Assembly: GCA_903916205.1 (NCBI GenBank)
Contig: CAIWVX010000068.1
Location: forward strand, 1-6,808
Direction of reading: 5' to 3'
Source of the DNA: an uncultured beta proteobacterium
GTDB taxonomy: Bacteria > Pseudomonadota > Gammaproteobacteria > Burkholderiales > Rhodocyclaceae
DNA length: 6,808 nt
The position numbers and the translations under genes are program-made. Shown here piece after piece: positions 5,524-6,808 of this stretch. Below the pieces are notes generated by a model that worked only from the letters and a program-made list of their open reading frames with translations, searched no databases and was not told the DNA's origin. Positions within the stretch are counted from its first letter, which is position 1. Every line of letters begins with the position of its first letter.

Positions 5524-5745
5524 ATGCTGTCATTCGATGATATGCAGCAAGTCTCACACGTTGCGCGCTTGGCGGTTCTTGCCATGTGTGCCCGTGGTGT
5601 TGCTGCCTCTGAATTCGAGAGTTCGCCCGAAATTGGCTCGATGGTCATTCGCGTTGATCGTGCCGCTGTTGGTGAGCAGGAGTTATCTGTCGATGTAGAG
5701 TTTCATTCTCCGGATGGGTTGCCGGTCGGGGGGCTTTCACTATGA
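5524..5745 (+). CDS. Hypothetical protein, first of three coupled small genes
   Basis: The 73-residue product was not recognised. It begins with a moderately hydrophobic helix-like segment (about 6-29, VSHVARLAVLAMCARGVAA), then a more polar, Val/Asp/Glu-rich part that looks beta-rich (MVIRVDRAAVGEQELSVDVEFHSPDG). The ATG follows a strong AGGGGG box at a spacing of about 8. The stop overlaps the next start as ATGA. A competing frame from GTG 5507 in the same region has poorer codon use and was rejected. Location between the ssDNA-binding and rep genes suggests a role in replication or its control. In Ff phages the gene in this area is tied to gpII/gpX dosage, but no homology is claimed. Confidence 0.7.
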   Translation: MLSFDDMQQVSHVARLAVLAMCARGVAASEFESSPEIGSMVIRVDRAAVGEQELSVDVEFHSPDGLPVGGLSL

Positions 5746-5972
5746 CTGGCGAGCAAATCTCGATGTTTGAACCGACCGGGGAGGAACTTGCATCCTTGGC
5801 GTCTACGGCCTTGATGAAGGCGTTTCTGCTGGCTAAACGGGCGAATAATCTGGCTGACCGGGGTCTGCTCTTTGCGGGTCGTGTGTTCGTGGATCAGTCG
5901 CGGCGCGAGCTGGATCGGGCTTCGGCGTTCGAGAGTGCTTATCAGTTTGAGAAGTTGGCGGGGCTGGCATGA
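5742..5972 (+). CDS. Hypothetical helical protein, second of three coupled small genes
   Basis: The 76-residue product was not recognised. It starts MTGEQISMFEP, then appears almost wholly alpha-helical, rich in Ala, Leu, Arg and Glu (EELASLASTALMKAFLLAKRAN and VDQSRRELDRASAFESAYQFEK). There is no signal peptide and no clear membrane span, so it is probably cytoplasmic. GGGGGG lies 8 bases before the ATG. Both ends overlap neighbours by four bases (ATGA), giving a tight translational chain from 5524 to rep. A role as a small regulator or Rep partner is a guess from position only. Confidence 0.72.
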   Translation: MTGEQISMFEPTGEELASLASTALMKAFLLAKRANNLADRGLLFAGRVFVDQSRRELDRASAFESAYQFEKLAGLA

Positions 5973-6124
5973 TCGCGGTCAATGCCATTTATCGCGGTCG
6001 TAGCTTTACGGTTTACTGCGTCGATCTGCGGGAAGCTCTTGACTTGTGCGCGGCGTTGCGTGTGGCTGGCGGTCGCGTTGTCTATATCGATGCGGCGGTA
6101 GATAACGTTTCGGTGGCTGCATGA
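5969..6124 (+). CDS. Hypothetical 51-residue protein, third of three coupled small genes
   Basis: This short frame starts at ATG 5969 within the stop of the previous gene and ends at TGA 6122-6124 within the rep start, both as ATGA. GGCGGGG lies 5 bases upstream. The product begins MIAVNAIYRGRSFTVYCVDLRE, followed by a helix-like segment (ALDLCAALRVAGG) and a strand-like VVYIDAAVDNVSVAA, so a small beta-alpha-beta fold is possible. No family was recognised. The two-sided overlap makes a real gene likely, since it exactly fills the interval without any spare base. Confidence 0.72.
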   Translation: MIAVNAIYRGRSFTVYCVDLREALDLCAALRVAGGRVVYIDAAVDNVSVAA

Positions 6125-6808
6125 CTGCGGCTGCGGTGCTTGTGCAAGCGCAGCGCGCAAGCGCCGAAGGCGCGGGGCTTGTCCCATATAAAACAAGTCG
6201 GAGGACGACTGTTATTGATCTCTCAAAAGAAAAAGTAGCGGTTCGTCGGATCAAGCGGCTAAAGCGGGCGGTCTGGGCTTCTGGACACCTTCACGGGCTG
6301 GGGGAGAAGGGTTCTAGAGCGCTTCAGCCGTGGTTCGTGACGTTGACGTATGTGGCTACTCCCGATTGGCGCCCTGGTCACGTTTCTGCGTCTCTGGCGG
6401 TGTATCGGGATTGGTGCCGGTCGAAGGGGCTGCATTGTCGTTATACGTGGGTTGCTGAGTTGCAGTCGCGGGGGGCCGTTCATTACCATTTGCTGGCGTG
6501 GCTTCCGGTCGGTGTACGGATGCCTCATTGGGACAGGCCAACAGTAAAGCGTGGGGGCCTTCGTCGGGCTTTCTGGCCGCATGGTATGACCAACACGCAG
6601 CTGGCTCTGTCGGGTGTCGGCTACCTCATGAAATATTTGTCCAAGTTGGGGGAACTAACCAAATTCCCTCGGGGCTTGCGCCTCTACGGTATCGGGGGCT
6701 TGGATCAGGCGGCGCGTAATGTTCGTTCGTGGCTCAATCTGCCGGGGTGGTGTAAGCCGTTGTTCGGCGTTGGCGAGTTGGTTCGCAAGTCCGGGGCGTT
6801 GGTGGTTC
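6121..6808 (+). CDS. Inovirus rolling-circle replication initiator (HUH endonuclease), N-terminal part
   Basis: This protein should nick the double-stranded phage form at the plus origin and stay bound to the 5' end during rolling-circle synthesis. Three motifs of HUH nickases are visible: WFVTLTY (residues 71-77), HYH at 121-123 for metal binding, and YxxxYxxK at 168-175 (Y168, Y172, K175), the two tyrosines being the likely nucleophiles. The frame runs off the window after residue 229 and continues at 1196, ending at 1338, for 276 residues in all. The ATG overlaps the previous stop as ATGA and has GGTGG 5 bases upstream. The first 60 residues are Ala-rich then basic and hold no catalytic motif, and the DNA there has several hairpins. 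The family is like gpII of inoviruses (Phage_CRI type), assigned by motifs and context. Confidence 0.9.
   Translation, partial: MTAAAVLVQAQRASAEGAGLVPYKTSRRTTVIDLSKEKVAVRRIKRLKRAVWASGHLHGLGEKGSRALQPWFVTLTYVATPDWRPGHVSASLAVYRDWCRSKGLHCRYTWVAELQSRGAVHYHLLAWLPVGVRMPHWDRPTVKRGGLRRAFWPHGMTNTQLALSGVGYLMKYLSKLGELTKFPRGLRLYGIGGLDQAARNVRSWLNLPGWCKPLFGVGELVRKSGALVV
6158..6181. repeat. Nested hairpin in the rep 5' region
   Basis: GCGCC (6161-6165) and GGCGC (6169-6173) pair over a GAA loop, and outer CAAG (6158-6161) can pair with CTTG (6178-6181) in an alternative fold. A further GCTTG/CAAGC pair lies just before (6138-6149). The structures sit between the rep ATG and a GGAGG at 6200-6204. They may be a replication signal inside rep or an mRNA structure that limits Rep translation. 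Confidence 0.45.
6710..6808 (+). repeat. 99-bp direct repeat, right copy (circular phage overlap)
   Basis: This is the second copy of 1097-1195 and covers rep codons 198-229. Here the sequence is continuous with the N-terminal part of rep, so this copy is in the native phage context, while the left copy is joined to foreign DNA. The repeat ends only because the window ends. Confidence 0.97.

Noticed and set aside
5211..5648. 145-codon minus-strand frame opposite the ssDNA-binding gene
   Set aside because: The plus strand codes for a recognisable gpV-like protein, and the minus frame has no features.
5507..5698. 63-codon frame with GTGA overlap to the ssDNA-binding gene
   Set aside because: It competes with the 5524 frame, which has a better start box, an ATGA link to the next gene and phage-like codon use.
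1..6808. CRISPR arrays, tRNA or rRNA genes, insertion sequences
   Set aside because: No regularly spaced repeats, cloverleaf-like sequences, rRNA-like stretches or transposase motifs were seen on either strand.

Overview
The window joins two unrelated pieces of DNA. Bases 1 to about 1096 are GC-rich bacterial chromosome coded on the minus strand: the 3' part of a tetratricopeptide-repeat (TPR) protein gene, then a complete peptide deformylase gene (def), then possibly the first codons of another gene. The protein style recalls Verrucomicrobiota (Opitutaceae-like), but this is an impression and not a proof.

From about 1097 to 6808 lies one full turn of a small filamentous phage (inovirus) genome. 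Bases 1097-1195 are repeated exactly at 6710-6808, the end of the window, so the phage part closes into a circle of 5613 bp. The linear sequence cuts the replication gene: its first 229 codons are at 6121-6808 and its last 79 codons plus stop are at 1099-1338. Read around the circle it gives an intact 276-residue HUH endonuclease. The phage codons often end in T, unlike the flank.

Layout of the phage around the circle. Structural and assembly module (plus strand): major coat protein (1438), a 76-residue membrane protein whose tail resembles the coat protein (1693), a 24-residue hydrophobic overlapping reading frame (1910), the pIII/TspB-like attachment protein (1960), a pVI-like DUF2523 protein (3308) and the Zot/pI assembly ATPase (3586). 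A 114-bp hairpin-rich gap follows. Next is a minus-strand helix-turn-helix repressor (5115-4690) and a 101-bp divergent control region. Replication module (plus strand): ssDNA-binding protein (5217), three small unknown genes (5524, 5742, 5969) and rep (6121). The three small genes and rep are joined by ATGA stop/start overlaps, as are the pVI-like gene and zot, which points to translational coupling.

How it works together: Rep nicks and drives rolling-circle synthesis, the gpV-like protein coats the single strands, Zot threads the DNA out through the inner membrane while coat subunits replace the ssDNA-binding protein, and the pIII-like protein caps the virion and binds the next host. No secretin (pIV), no integrase and no convincing dif-type attachment site were seen, so the phage probably borrows a host secretin and may be episomal. 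The main candidates for new biology are the 24-residue overlapping gene, the coat-like 76-residue protein, the three coupled unknown genes, and a possible f1-like nick sequence upstream of the coat gene. The join to the bacterial flank looks more like an assembly branch than a real integration.
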